Assembly (NCBI GenBank): GCA_947650285.1
Contig: CANTFL010000409.1
Location: forward strand, 1 to 64,000
Direction: 5' to 3'
Source: Hyaloperonospora brassicae
Lineage: Eukaryota; Oomycota; Peronosporomycetes; Peronosporales; Peronosporaceae
Length of the DNA: 64,000 nucleotides
Below, one piece after another: positions 23,641 through 34,729 of this stretch (within the stretch, counting starts at the first letter, position 1; each line of letters starts with the position of its first letter). The position numbers and the translations under genes were made by a program. A model generated the notes under the pieces. It was not told the origin of the DNA. It did not search any database and saw only the letters and a program-made list of their open reading frames with translations.

Positions 23641-25011
23641 GTAAGGATAATGGCGTCGTTAAACTTTTTAAAATTATATACGATGTGCCAATCGCCATTG
23701 GCTTGAATTTACACAGAAAGTCGGAGTAGAATGCGGTGAGATACTTTCGCGAACGTGGCCTGCCTTACGGCGGCCCTCAAAACCATTTTACATTTTAGTT
23801 ACTCGATCACGCGGTAAAGGCCACTGCCGCGTCAAGCAATGCTTCGATCCTTGCACAAGATCAATCTCGTGTCACACTTCACGATCCGCTAAAATTTTAT
23901 CAGGTTATTGACAGAAAGGTATAGGCATACTCGCGAGCGATCGTATAAAGACGTTGCCTAAAGCACGAAGAGCTTTCTAGGACCATGCCGCGAAACATTC
24001 TTCGTGCACTTATTTGTTCATGGCGCTCTATAAACGAGGCTCCATAACTTCTTTAACAGTCGGCTGTAACGGTGAACAATGGCTCGATGTCGCCGGCTTT
24101 AAGGTCGGAAAGGACGCCTTTCCATATAAGATCTAATAGAGTTGTGATCGGTGCATCAATTCACGGATGGCTCGCTACATCAATGTATCATCCGCTATGT
24201 GGATACCCTTCTACGTATTCAAACGCGCTTTCGATTCCCGTCATTACAGAAATTATCTCCATCAGCACTTCTATGATAATATTAAGTCTCGGGGATCGGC
24301 GTGATCTTTTCTTGTATTCCAACTTTTTCTTGAGTTTCGAACCACTGCTTAAGCCTGGCACGTCCCTGTCGGACGATGATATACCCTTATGAAGACGTGG
24401 AAGCTCTGTCTATACCATGTCGGTCACATAATGATCCACAGTCAGCCTATTATCCTCGAGTAGAGTCGAGAGCTAGTCGTCAACTGCCGCATATGTATGA
24501 GGCGGCTCGTTCTTGCCCGCATCGGTATCAATCACGAGTATATGCTCGAACGATATATGTGTATCCGGAGAGCTCTGTTCTACCTCCTCGGTATTGATCG
24601 GGAATCTCTGCTTGTCGAATGAAGTAGTATACGAAAATTAGGGTTTGACCACCTCGTAAGAAATGGGGGATTCATGTTCGGCTGATGTCCGTGTTTGCGG
24701 GCACTCCCGTTCGGCTGCCTCGTCATAAATTGGGTGACCCTGCTCGACTGGTGTCTTTTTTTTTGCGGGACCTCTGTGCAATTGCCTCGTTTTGTGGCTC
24801 TGTCTGTGTGACAGAAAATTCGATCACAGATGCTCATCGCACTCTCTGTCTTGACTTCTGGTCGTGTCGAATTCGTTAACAAGCCTGACGTGAGGCCAGC
24901 GAATAAATCAAACAACAAACGAATTAACACTACACTCACGCCATATATACATCGTCGTCTAACGGACCGAGATATCGAATTTATCGTCGGCTGATACCAC
25001 GACAGCCACAT

Positions 25012-28000
25012 TATTCCAAGATGTTAATAAACGCATACTTAAACTAGTACACCAGAAATTTATAATATCCTACAGAACCGTCGAAAGTGTCCGGCGAAAA
25101 TTTGGTTTGAGCGGGGCACACTGTGAGTGCCCATTTAAAGTTGTACAACGATGCCAACTGGATCTCTTCGGATCGCAATATTACGTGGAGTAGGAAAAAA
25201 TATGATTCTTTATAGAACTTATTCGATGAACTCGAATCCAACAACGCTCGGAGTGTTCACTTCGCTTCAGCAACCATGATATAGATAAAAATTAGTCTCG
25301 AAAGTTGCGCATGGCAATGGCGTGAACTATCAATGTCGCGCCCTGTGGTTCAATTTAACAAATTAAACTTCAGGAAGGGATCGGCTTAGTGTTCGTAACT
25401 ATGATCCATTACCTGTAAACTATATGTATATCAATGTCGCGTCCTGTCCGCTTTCATAAAAATATGATTTTCGACCTATAATACATTTTTTGGATTATAG
25501 GCCATCCATTAATCAATAATTCATGTATTTATAAAGTTTTCAGCAGCTGACTTCGAATATTTAGCTGCAACTCATTATATAAGTAAAAATATCGACAATT
25601 GTACGACGACAGCTGGACTAGGACCCCGCCATCATCTTTCAGTCTATCTTAAAAAAGAACGGAGCCTTAGCTCGGCTACCCACAGATATTACCGCACTCA
25701 AAAACAGCACATAGCTCGAACCCTCTTTACTGTTCACAATTTTATCAATATAACTAAATTGATATTACAAGGGAAACTGGTAAGACTTTAATTACATTCA
25801 TGTTGTCGATCTTATATAAATCCGAATAATACAGGTAAACAGAAAATTAGAAATGTTGTTGTCGATGAATCAAAAATACAGATACAAATCAACAAGAAGC
25901 AAATTTAGAAACCTGAAGCTCGAAGTAATACATGCACAGTACTATACAAAAGTATCGTTCTAAATTATTGTCGTAGGATGATTAAATATATGATGTACTG
26001 CTCAAACATAAAAACAAATTTCATTGTGCTTCTTTATTTAATGGCTTTTACATTTGGACCGTCAAATCTTTAAACGTGTGTGTTTTCTGGATGGCAATTG
26101 CTCTTAATTTTATTAATTTACAAAATAATCAATGGAGCCGCTAATGATCCTTGTCCCCCTACATTAAACAGATTTTGGTTTTAAAAATCTCTTAATTATG
26201 ATATTGTATTGGTGTACACTTAAAAAAAATAACGTTTATTTGTCTCATATCATCGAATCAATCAGACCCGAGACAACTTTTCTCATATGAAAGGATTTAG
26301 CCAAATCACAGAAGAGCTGTTCATGTTGTGGACGAAGTCCACAACGCGCAAGACGAGCTTCCACAGCCGGACGTCTATGTTACAACTTTTAAAAGACACA
26401 CATGATGGGTATCCGCAAGGTCGTGAGGTTAAAACAGTAGTTATGCGATGCTCATGCACCGGCCGCCGCCCCATTATTGGTACAGAATCAGCTACAGCGC
26501 CACTTCGTCAGCGCGTGTGATTCAGCCGCAACACTGGCTACTTCTTCTCCCACACGATTACACGACAGCGACGCCAAGAACAACCAAATGATTGGTATCT
26601 AACTCACTAGATGTAAGCTATGTTATGGCATCGTCCAATGGAGAACGAGTCGCAATCGACAACAAGTCCATCAATGACAAAAGGCTGTCACGCTTTCATT
26701 AAGACACCTCAATGACTCTTTAAAATGTGCTGTATCGAAGACAGCCAATTTACAGGATTATAAGAGCACGCGTGCACACCATCGTGTATCGGTATCACAA
26801 ATACAGCGCAAAGATCAGTTCATTATCGACTTACACCATCCTCGTCATGCCCTACAATACTCACGTTCAATATATCCGCAGCCAGAACCAACGTCGGCTA
26901 AGGGCAGACCACAAATTCGCCCAATCAATTCATCGGGTAAGTAGAGTAAGCCAAACTGCAGCATCATTTCCCCATGACCAAATCCAAATCGATACACAGA
27001 TGCAGAGACAGCAGCCGGTGACGATGGTAGATCAACAATAGCGCGAAAACGCGTCTTAAACATGTATTCAAGTGTCAGGGATCCTCGAAACGGCAATATG
27101 CCCTTCAGCATAGCTGGAAGCAATCCAGAGCGATCTTATACATTGTCGATCCTGCAGACTCAGTGTTTCCGTCGCTGCGTTCACGTCATCATCATAGACG
27201 AACACTTGCGTATCCATTCAGCCGCTGAATTTAACGACTTTCTTCACATTGACGCTCACTGAGGGCATTAAATTGTTGCTCAGACAAGACAAAAGCGCCC
27301 GACATACGACATCCGATCAAGCTTCAATCATTTGTGCTTAACAGGCTATCAGATCAATCTTAACCGATACTGTTTTAAATTCTTTGCAGCTGTTCACATG
27401 TGTAGAAAACGACGGATTGTCTTTAGCAACTTATGTCTAGCATTATGTTAATCGTTGGCGGACTGCTTCCAATCGCGTTTACATGCAAGTACCTAGGAGA
27501 TGATGTTTAATAAGAAGATGGAATCGACCGCATTATGCAGCCAGAGTCCGGGAAGTAGCAGAATCACGAGCGACGACGGTACGTGCGACGGTAACGCCTA
27601 ACGATCGGGAGAAGGATTGGTGGTATCGCACAATCCTAACGATTTTTTTGGACTAGATTAAGGCGCTAAGAGGGGTCTTTCACCCCGTTCTGCGCACTTA
27701 AGAACGAACATAATAAGGCACCACGCAGCAAAGCCCGCTTCGCCCATTGCGCACTGTTTTGCGCTGCATCGTAGGTCAATTATTCCCAGTCTTCTTGTAA
27801 CGATGATATTGCGTCTTAGACATTGACCGTGGAAACTGTAAAATAAGGACCGTTAAGGAACACCAATTTAGTTTAAGAATACAGAGACTTACAAATGCAA
27901 AAATATGTTCAATGTATTTGGCGAAGGTTTATAAGAGAATGGAGAAGTATCATTAGCGGTTCCTAAAAGCAATTAAAACGTATTGATTTTGTACGTCATT

Positions 28001-30646
28001 GATATTTTTTCTATTTATACCTTAGCAAAGGTCAACAAAGATTGGTATCAGCGAGACCAAAGATGAACATTGTAATGATATTAATGTAATTTGCAAGGTA
28101 TCGGTTGATATTGTCGGACAAGATGGTGTAAAATGTTTGACATTCATAGTTGAAGTATATATATTTTACATGCTCTAATTTGATGTTTAACTTCGGTATT
28201 GCAATTTATATACTTTTATATATCCCATTGGACGATGTACAGTAGAATCTGTCTAAAATATATAATGCTGAGACCTCATCCCATTATATTTAAAGATATT
28301 ATACATAGATAGAGGTACTACTCCTCCATAAAACTATTTATTCCTCTTAAAAATAGGTCTGTAGGTATAAAATAAAAGGATCTGTTTAAAAGTCGTTCAC
28401 AGTAGCTTTTTCGGTTGTTAATGCAGTGGCAACTCAACGGTAACTGGTTAAATACCAGTGAGGATGATTGACGAAACGTAAAACCTTCCAATTCGAATTT
28501 TTGATATTCACCAGCACTGTCCTCCGAGGCATTGTCGCTCTTACCTTCGGTACGTGTATACAAATTTAAAAATCCTACCGAATTAGACACGAACGACAAG
28601 ACAAATAATTAATGCGCGACGAGCCGATTATTTTTCGCTATGAGGTGATCACAATATACTCTGTTCCTATAGCAATGCGCAATGTGGCGATTACAAATGT
28701 CATCCCGACATAATCTACCAGGCTAATAGCAGCAAAGGTCATTTGACATACGAAAAGGAAAAATATCTATTTTGCATATAATTTACAAAATCTCAACGTT
28801 AATTTTAGGCTCTTCTGCTAATTACCAGCGAACAAATTACCAGCACGGCAAAAATCCCTTTAATAGTATCTTAATAACCACAATGAAGACAGGGTCCGCA
28901 CTGCGACCATCCACAAATGATTCAGGCACTATCTAGACAGTCGAAATCAGGCAATTCACAAAGGAACTCGAGCAGTAATGCATAGACAATGCTATCATGA
29001 ATAAATTTGAACGAGAGATTGAACGCTTCACGTATCCCGTACCCATAAATTTCCGCAACCTGAAAGACTATCCTGCTGAGCGGGATACATCTTCCTTTTC
29101 GGACGTAAATAACATCTTAATATAATACCTTCTGTTCAGCCTAGAGCTTAAACAAATTACATCCAGGAACAGCCTAAAATTACTGTCGTGTATTTCAACG
29201 GCAACTAATTTGCTTCATAGTATCTGACTACAACAGAATGGTGATACGCATACTTTTATTTTTCACTGCAGCGGATGAAAGACGAGGTCAGGGAGATCCG
29301 CATAGATCGAATGGTTCAGCTTTACATACAATGAGTATACGACGTATTTTTAAAGTACTTCACATCTATTTATCGTATCCCAAATTTTCACACATAATAA
29401 TAAAAATATGATTTATACAATTAATTCTAATTGTATTTTCTTTTATAAATTACTTGGATCGACGATTTCTTGTGTAAGCACTACCTTGAGGCAGTCGAAT
29501 TTTTTACTTAATGAAAGTTTTTTTTTATACTTACTACTATATAAATAATTTACTGTTGCACCAAGAATCGTGCTTCGACTTTACTTATGGTAAAATGATA
29601 TATTTATATATATAGCTATATAGCACATTTAGCCCTACAAACATTAATATTATTTGATATCATTCCATTTGGGTGAAGCACGGATACATACCACATTCTC
29701 AACATCTAACATATCGATTTTCCTGTTTTAAGTTACTCTGATATATATTTCAAAAATGGTTGTGACTGCATCCATTGGACTTCTTCGGACTACATTTTTA
29801 TGAATAATTTTTTTAGTTGCGCTACGTTTTTATATATCTGAATCGATCTTTAATAATCCTGTCATAGCTATGACAAAGAGCCACATAGTTACAAAATTGT
29901 GACATCCGTAGAAACATACAGATGTTCATTAAAAGTAATCTTCTATAGGATATATTTCATGAGAACATTTTGATTTATATTGATGAGCATAATTTTATTT
30001 CGATCGTAATGCTGTCCTAAATTTTAAAGCAGTGCATCCACAACGAATAAATCAGAAATCTCGTTAATTTAAATGCTGCCTTCCATTTATCGCATAGCTT
30101 ATCTGCGGATACTATTATCAGTAGTATATCTATCTATACATATATATAAGTGTTTGTATTCCATTTAGTGCCATTGACACACAAACACAACATCAACAGA
30201 CACATTTACCATTTGGCCTATTAGCCGTAATTTCGACGCATGTGTATAGCTTAATTCGTCATTATATTTTAAAGTGTAGCCGTTGATACGGATCATGCCT
30301 ATTCTCATGTTCACACATACGACAGCCTTATTGCGTTTCTGTATTAACAAAGACGGACAAGCCGAGGTTTTGTAAAACTTTTTAGTCTTTTCTGAAATCC
30401 ATCGATTAACGCTACCTTGCTGCAAGCAAAATTTTATCCTACGATAAATTTTGGTAGCTTAGTTGAGGGCTAAAATATATGCTAGTAGTTCCCAAGCTGT
30501 TAAACAAATTTCAAAGACTTAAGACATATATCAGAGTCTCCTACCTCTATAAAACGTATCTTCATGTTTTGATTTCCTATTAAAATTGCTTTAACCGCGT
30601 TTGCTTTTTACGGAGGAGTTTATTTCAAGTGACGGGTTTGGTTCAG
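25012..30646. other. AT-rich intergenic; no sure gene
   Basis: Mostly AT-rich with short AT microsatellite-like tracts (for example near 29,600 and 30,140). A 93-codon minus frame at 28318..28599 has an acidic/Ser-rich middle and no known family. A small hairpin (ACTGGT/ACCAGT) lies near 28,445. Frames at 26.3-26.5 kb are unrecognised. Confidence 0.45.
26845..27123 (-). pseudogene. Possible exon or remnant of a SAM-methyltransferase-like gene
   Basis: This minus frame is hydrophobic and well formed. It ends PLADVGSGCGYIE, matching the glycine-rich SAM-binding motif I of class I methyltransferases. A good donor (GTGAGT, near 26,858) follows that motif. A pyrimidine-rich acceptor (TTGCTTCCAG) precedes the first ATG, so it may be an internal exon. 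No partner exons with later methyltransferase motifs were found, hence a remnant is equally likely. Confidence 0.3.
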
Positions 30647-30861
30647 TCACAAACATGTCGAACTGATGCATTTTAGCTTGAGGTACGTGTTTAGCTGTCC
30701 TGACACGTGCTGCCTCGAAGGTTATCCCACTTTCACTGAATACGTGTTGCAGGACAGCTGTAAATGTGCGGGTGTGGCCATGAATGGTAGCAGTCAGTCG
30801 TTGGAGCTGGAAAGGATGCAGTTGCGGATGTCAAGCGAGTGTGGAGCATGCAATGAGGAGC

Positions 30862-30934
30862 GTCCCCGTGGCCCAATGGATAAGGCATCCGCCTACGAAG
30901 CGGGAGATTGCGGGTTCGAGTCCCGTCGGAGACT
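30862..30934 (+). tRNA. tRNA-Arg(ACG), array copy 1
   Basis: Reference copy. Acceptor GTCCCCG/CGGAGAC has six pairs and a C4-A69 mismatch. D-arm GCC/GGC, anticodon stem CCGC/GCGG closed by a T-G pair, loop CTACGAA with anticodon ACG at 30895-30897, T-arm CGGG/CCCG closed by G-T. Internal promoters are A box TGGCCCAATGG and B box GGTTCGAGTCC. A20 and C35, the main Arg identity bases, are present. Position 73 is T. CCA is not encoded and there is no intron. With A34 edited to inosine it would read CGU, CGC and CGA. No T4 follows directly. This most divergent unit has +126 G and a 9-bp longer segment around 31,047-31,062. J1 follows; next copy 766 bp on. Confidence 0.88.
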
Positions 30935-31458
30935 GTCTTTGACTGGTCGCTCCTTTGCGATCGTTCTTGGACGCCCAAAGACGATGGGCAGCGTTTTGAA
31001 CACTGGCCGTCTAAGAGGCGCATGGTGTGTCTTCGGCCACTTCATTTTTAAGGATTTGTACAGCACAGAGATCAACTCGATACAGTAGGAAATATGAAAC
31101 AGTCGAACTGTATCTACGCATCTCGCTGAGCTCCATTGCTATGCTGAAGTGAAATCTGCGCCGCCGAGACACGTTCACCTTCTTGGCGGTGTCTGTTTAC
31201 GTGTTTGTGTGTTTCTTCTATTCTTTGTGGCAGCGTCTTGCATGATGTACAATCGGCAGAGGCTGGTTCTGGCTGTAAGCGAGCACATTCCATTGCGGCA
31301 ACAACAATGAGCTCAGATCAGGCGAAAACGAAAGTCGTTCTCCTCCGATGGAAGGTCTATTCGATTCAGTATCGCAAGCGACGTTTCGAATGTAAACCTA
31401 TCGATTGCTACCTCACAAACATGTCGAAATGATGCATTTTAGCTTGAGGTACGTGTTT

Positions 31459-31525
31459 AGCTGTCCTGACACGTGCTGCCTCGAAGGTTACCCCACTTTC
31501 ACTGAATACGTGTTGCAGGACAGCT
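31459..31525 (+). repeat. Conserved inverted repeat 5' of the tRNA (unit 2 example)
   Basis: AGCTGTCCTG plus ACACGT (31459-31474) pairs with ACGTGT-TG-CAGGACAGCT (31508-31525): 16 bp with a 2-nt bulge and a ~33-nt loop. It recurs in almost every unit about 100-170 bp before the tRNA. In later units the base before the left arm changes from T to C, turning a G-T into a G-C pair with the base after the right arm. Units 42 and 43 carry a change inside the left arm (CAGCAGTCC). It could be a hairpin in RNA or a dyad protein site. Confidence 0.6.
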
Positions 31526-31627
31526 GTAAATGTGCGAGTGTGGCCAGGAATGGTAGCAGTCAGTCGTTGAAGCTGGAAAGGATGCAGTTGCGGATGTGAA
31601 GCGAGTGTGGAGCATGCAATGAGGAGC

Positions 31628-31700
31628 GTCCCCGTGGCCCAATGGATAAGGCATCCGCCTACGAAGCGGGAGATTGCGGGTTCGAGTCCCGTCGGAGACT
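31628..31700 (+). tRNA. tRNA-Arg(ACG), copy 2
   Basis: Same 73 nt as copy 1. Marks +127 C, +191 C, +224 T; J1 follows; next copy 757 bp on. Confidence 0.87.
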
Positions 31701-31782
31701 GTCTTTGACTGGTCGCTCCTTTGCGATTGTTCTTGGACGCCCAAAGACGATGGACAGCGTTTTGAACACTGGCCGTCCAAGA
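31701..31782 (+). repeat. Interlocking inverted repeats directly 3' of the tRNA (unit 2 example)
   Basis: Arm pair 1: GTCTTTG (31701-31707) with CAAAGAC (31742-31748). Arm pair 2: TCTTGGACG (31731-31739) with CGTCCAAGA (31774-31782). The left arm of pair 2 lies in the loop of pair 1, so as RNA they would form a pseudoknot or two alternative hairpins. The first T4 run after the tRNA (31760-31763) lies in the loop of pair 2. In units 1 and 42-44 the right arm reads CGTCTAAGA, which keeps pairing as G-U. Confidence 0.6.
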
Positions 31783-31835
31783 GGCGCATGGTGTATCTTC
31801 GGCCACTTCATTGGATTGCACACAGAGATCAACTC

Positions 31836-31871
31836 GATACAGTAGGAAATATGAAACAGTCGAACTGTATC
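31836..31871 (+). repeat. 8-bp inverted repeat GATACAGT/ACTGTATC (unit 2 example)
   Basis: Perfect arms at 31836-31843 and 31864-31871 enclose a 20-nt loop. The loop holds a second ACAGT (31856-31860) that can compete for the right arm. It is conserved along the array, and the variable +224 base lies in the loop. Confidence 0.5.
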
Positions 31872-32384
31872 TACGCATCTCTCTGAGCTCCATTGCTATG
31901 CTGAAGTGAAATCTGCGCCGCCGAGACACGTTCACCTTCTTGGCAGTGTCTGTTTACGTGTTTGTGTGTTTCTTCTATTCTTTGTGGCAGCGTCTTGCAT
32001 GATGTACAATCGGCAGAAGCTGGTTCTAGCTGTAAGCAAGCACATTCCATTGCGGCAACAACGATGATCTCAGATGAGGCAAAAACGAAAGTCTTTCTTC
32101 TCCGATGGAAGGTCTATTCGATTCAGTATCGCAAGCGACGTTTCGAATGTAAACCTATCGATTGCTACCTCACAAACATGTCGAAATGATGCATTTTAGC
32201 TTGAGGTACGTGTTTAGCTGTCCTGACACGTGCTGCCTCGAAGGTTATCCCACTTTCACTAAATACGTGTTGCAGGACAGCTGTAAATGTGCGAGTGTGG
32301 CCAGGAATGGTAGCAGTCAGTCGTTGAAGCTGGAAAGGATGCAGTTGCGGATGTGAAGCGAGTGTGGAGCATGCAATGAGGAGC

Positions 32385-32457
32385 GTCCCCGTGGCCCAAT
32401 GGATAAGGCATCCGCCTACGAAGCGGGAGATTGCGGGTTCGAGTCCCGTCGGAGACT
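32385..32457 (+). tRNA. tRNA-Arg(ACG), copy 3
   Basis: Marks +127 C, +191 C, +224 T; J1; 757 bp to the next. Confidence 0.87.
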
Positions 32458-33141
32458 GTCTTTGACTGGTCGCTCCTTTGCGATCGTTCTTGGACGCCCA
32501 AAGACGATGGACAGCGTTTTGAACACTGGCCGTCCAAGAGGCGCATGGTGTATCTTCGGCCACTTCATTGGATTGCACACAGAGATCAACTCGATACAGT
32601 AGGAAAGATGAAACAGTCGAACTGTATCTACGCATCTCTCTGAGCTCCATTGCTATGCTGAAGTGAAATCTGCGCCGCCGAGACACGTTCACCTTCTTGG
32701 CAGTGTCTATTTACGTGTTTGTGTGTTTCTTCTATTCTTTGTGGCAGCGTCTTGCATGATGTACAATCGGCAGAAGCTGGTTCTAGCTGTAAGCAAGCAC
32801 ATTCCATTGCGGCAACAACGATGATCTCAGATGCGGCAAAAACGAAAGTCTTTCTTCTCCGATGGAAGGTCTATTCGATTCAGTATCGCAAGCGACGTTT
32901 CGAATGTAAACCTATCGATTGCTACCTCACAAACATGTCGAAATGATGCATTTTAGCTTGAGGTACGTGTTTAGCTGTCCTGACACGTGCTGCCTCGAAG
33001 GTTATCCCACTTTCACTAAATACGTGTTGCAGGACAGCTGTAAATGTGCGAGTGTGGCCAGGAATGGTAGCAGTCAGTCGTTGAAGCTGGAAAGGATGCA
33101 GTTGCGGATGTGAAGCGAGTGTGGAGCATGCAATGAGGAGC

Positions 33142-33214
33142 GTCCCCGTGGCCCAATGGATAAGGCATCCGCCTACGAAGCGGGAGATTGCGGGTTCGAG
33201 TCCCGTCGGAGACT
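33142..33214 (+). tRNA. tRNA-Arg(ACG), copy 4
   Basis: Marks +127 C, +191 C, +224 T; J1; 757 bp. Shares GAAATATG near +220 with copies 1 and 2. Confidence 0.87.
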
Positions 33215-33898
33215 GTCTTTGACTGGTCGCTCCTTTGCGATTGTTCTTGGACGCCCAAAGACGATGGACAGCGTTTTGAACACTGGCCGTCCAAGAGGCG
33301 CATGGTGTGTCTTCGGCCACTTCATTGGATTGCACACAGAGATCAACTCGATACAGTAGGAAATATGAAACAGTCGAACTGTATCTACGCATCTCTCTGA
33401 GCTCCATTGCTATGCTGAAGTGAAATCTGCGCCGCCGAGACACGTTCACCTTCTTGGCAGTGTCTGTTTACGTGTTTGTGTGTTTCTTCTATTCTTTGTG
33501 GCAGCGTCTTGCATGATGTACAATCGGCAGAAGCTGGTTCTAGCTGTAAGCAAGCACATTCCATTGCGGCAACAACGATGATCTCAGATGCGGCAAAAAC
33601 GAAAGTCTTTCTTCTCCGATGGAAGGTCTATTCGATTCAGTATCGCAAGCGACGTTTCGAATGTAAACCTATCGATTGCTACCTCACAAACATGTCGAAA
33701 TGATGCATTTTAGCTTGAGGTACGTGTTTAGCTGTCCTGACACGTGCTGCCTCGAAGGTTATCCCACTTTCACTAAATACGTGTTGCAGGACAGCTGTAA
33801 ATGTGCGAGTGTGGCCAGGAATGGTAGCAGTCAGTCGTTGAAGCTGGAAAGGATGCAGTTGCGGATGTGAAGCGAGTGTGGAGCATGCAATGAGGAGC

Positions 33899-33971
33899 GT
33901 CCCCGTGGCCCAATGGATAAGGCATCCGCCTACGAAGCGGGAGATTGCGGGTTCGAGTCCCGTCGGAGACT
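33899..33971 (+). tRNA. tRNA-Arg(ACG), copy 5
   Basis: Marks +127 C, +191 C, +224 T; J1; 758 bp. Last left-side copy with +191 C. Confidence 0.87.
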
Positions 33972-34656
33972 GTCTTTGACTGGTCGCTCCTTTGCGATCG
34001 TTCTTGGACGCCCAAAGACGATGGACAGCGTTTTGAACACTGGCCGTCCAAGAGGCGCATGGTGTATCTTCGGCCACTTCATTGGATTGCACACAGAGAT
34101 CAACTCGATACAGTAGGAAAGATGAAACAGTCGAACTGTATCTACGCATCTCTCTGAGCTCCATTGCTATGCTGAAGTGAAATCTGCGCCGCCGAGACAC
34201 GTTCACCTTCTTGGCAGTGTCTGTTTACGTGTTTGTGTGTTTCTTCTATTCTTTGTGGCAGCGTCTTGCATGATGTACAATCGGCAGAAGCTGGTTCTAG
34301 CTGTAAGCGAGCACATTCCATTGCGGCAACAACGATGAGTCTCAGATGCGGCAAAAACGAAAGTCTTTCTTCTCCGATGGAAGGTCTATTCGATTCAGTA
34401 TCGCAAGCGACGTTTCGAATGTAAACCTATCGATTGCTACCTCACAAACATGTCGAAATGATGCATTTTAGCTTGAGGTACGTGTTTAGCTGTCCTGACA
34501 CGTGCTGCCTCGAAGGTTATCCCACTTTCACTAAATACGTGTTGCAGGACAGCTGTAAATGTGCGAGTGTGGCCAGGAATGGTAGCAGTCAGTCGTTGAA
34601 GCTGGAAAGGATGCAGTTGCGGATTTGAAGCGAGTGTGGAGCATGCAATGAGGAGC

Positions 34657-34729
34657 GTCCCCGTGGCCCAATGGATAAGGCATCCGCCTACGAAGCGGGA
34701 GATTGCGGGTTCGAGTCCCGTCGGAGACT
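34657..34729 (+). tRNA. tRNA-Arg(ACG), copy 6
   Basis: Marks +127 C, +191 T, +224 T; J1; 758 bp. First copy of the central +191 T type. The base pair upstream block has GGATTTGAAG in place of GGATGTGAAG. Confidence 0.87.

Larger units (their letters stand above)
20661..25011 (-). mobile_element. Decayed Ty3/gypsy LTR retrotransposon (pol region)
   Basis: On the minus strand the parts lie in normal pol order: reverse transcriptase (about 23,640 to 23,220), integrase core (21,830 to 21,439), then the integrase C-terminal block (about 21,152 to 21,050). Every part has frameshifts or stops. RNase H between them is not recognisable, and no LTR pair, primer-binding site or target duplication was found, so the outer limits are guesses. 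The Arg-rich overlapping frames at 20.7-21.05 kb are probably the Pro/Arg-rich tail after integrase. Confidence 0.65.

Noticed and set aside
28380..28500. Possible tRNA-like hairpin (ACTGGT/ACCAGT) with TTCGAA nearby
   Set aside because: No acceptor stem or proper B box could be placed.
28318..28599. 93-codon minus frame with acidic Ser-rich middle
   Set aside because: It starts with ATG but has no signal peptide, effector motif or known domain; chance remains likely.
31642..31845. Plus-strand 67- and 70-codon frames in every unit (MDKASAYEAGDCGFESR type)
   Set aside because: These are direct translations of the tRNA and its trailer; such frames are a known artefact of tRNA sequence.
31408..31935. 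Minus-strand frames of 165-207 codons present in nearly every array unit
   Set aside because: They run through the complement of the tRNA (reading GLEPAISRFVGG) and stay open only because units are homogenised. There is no domain and no gene-like start context.
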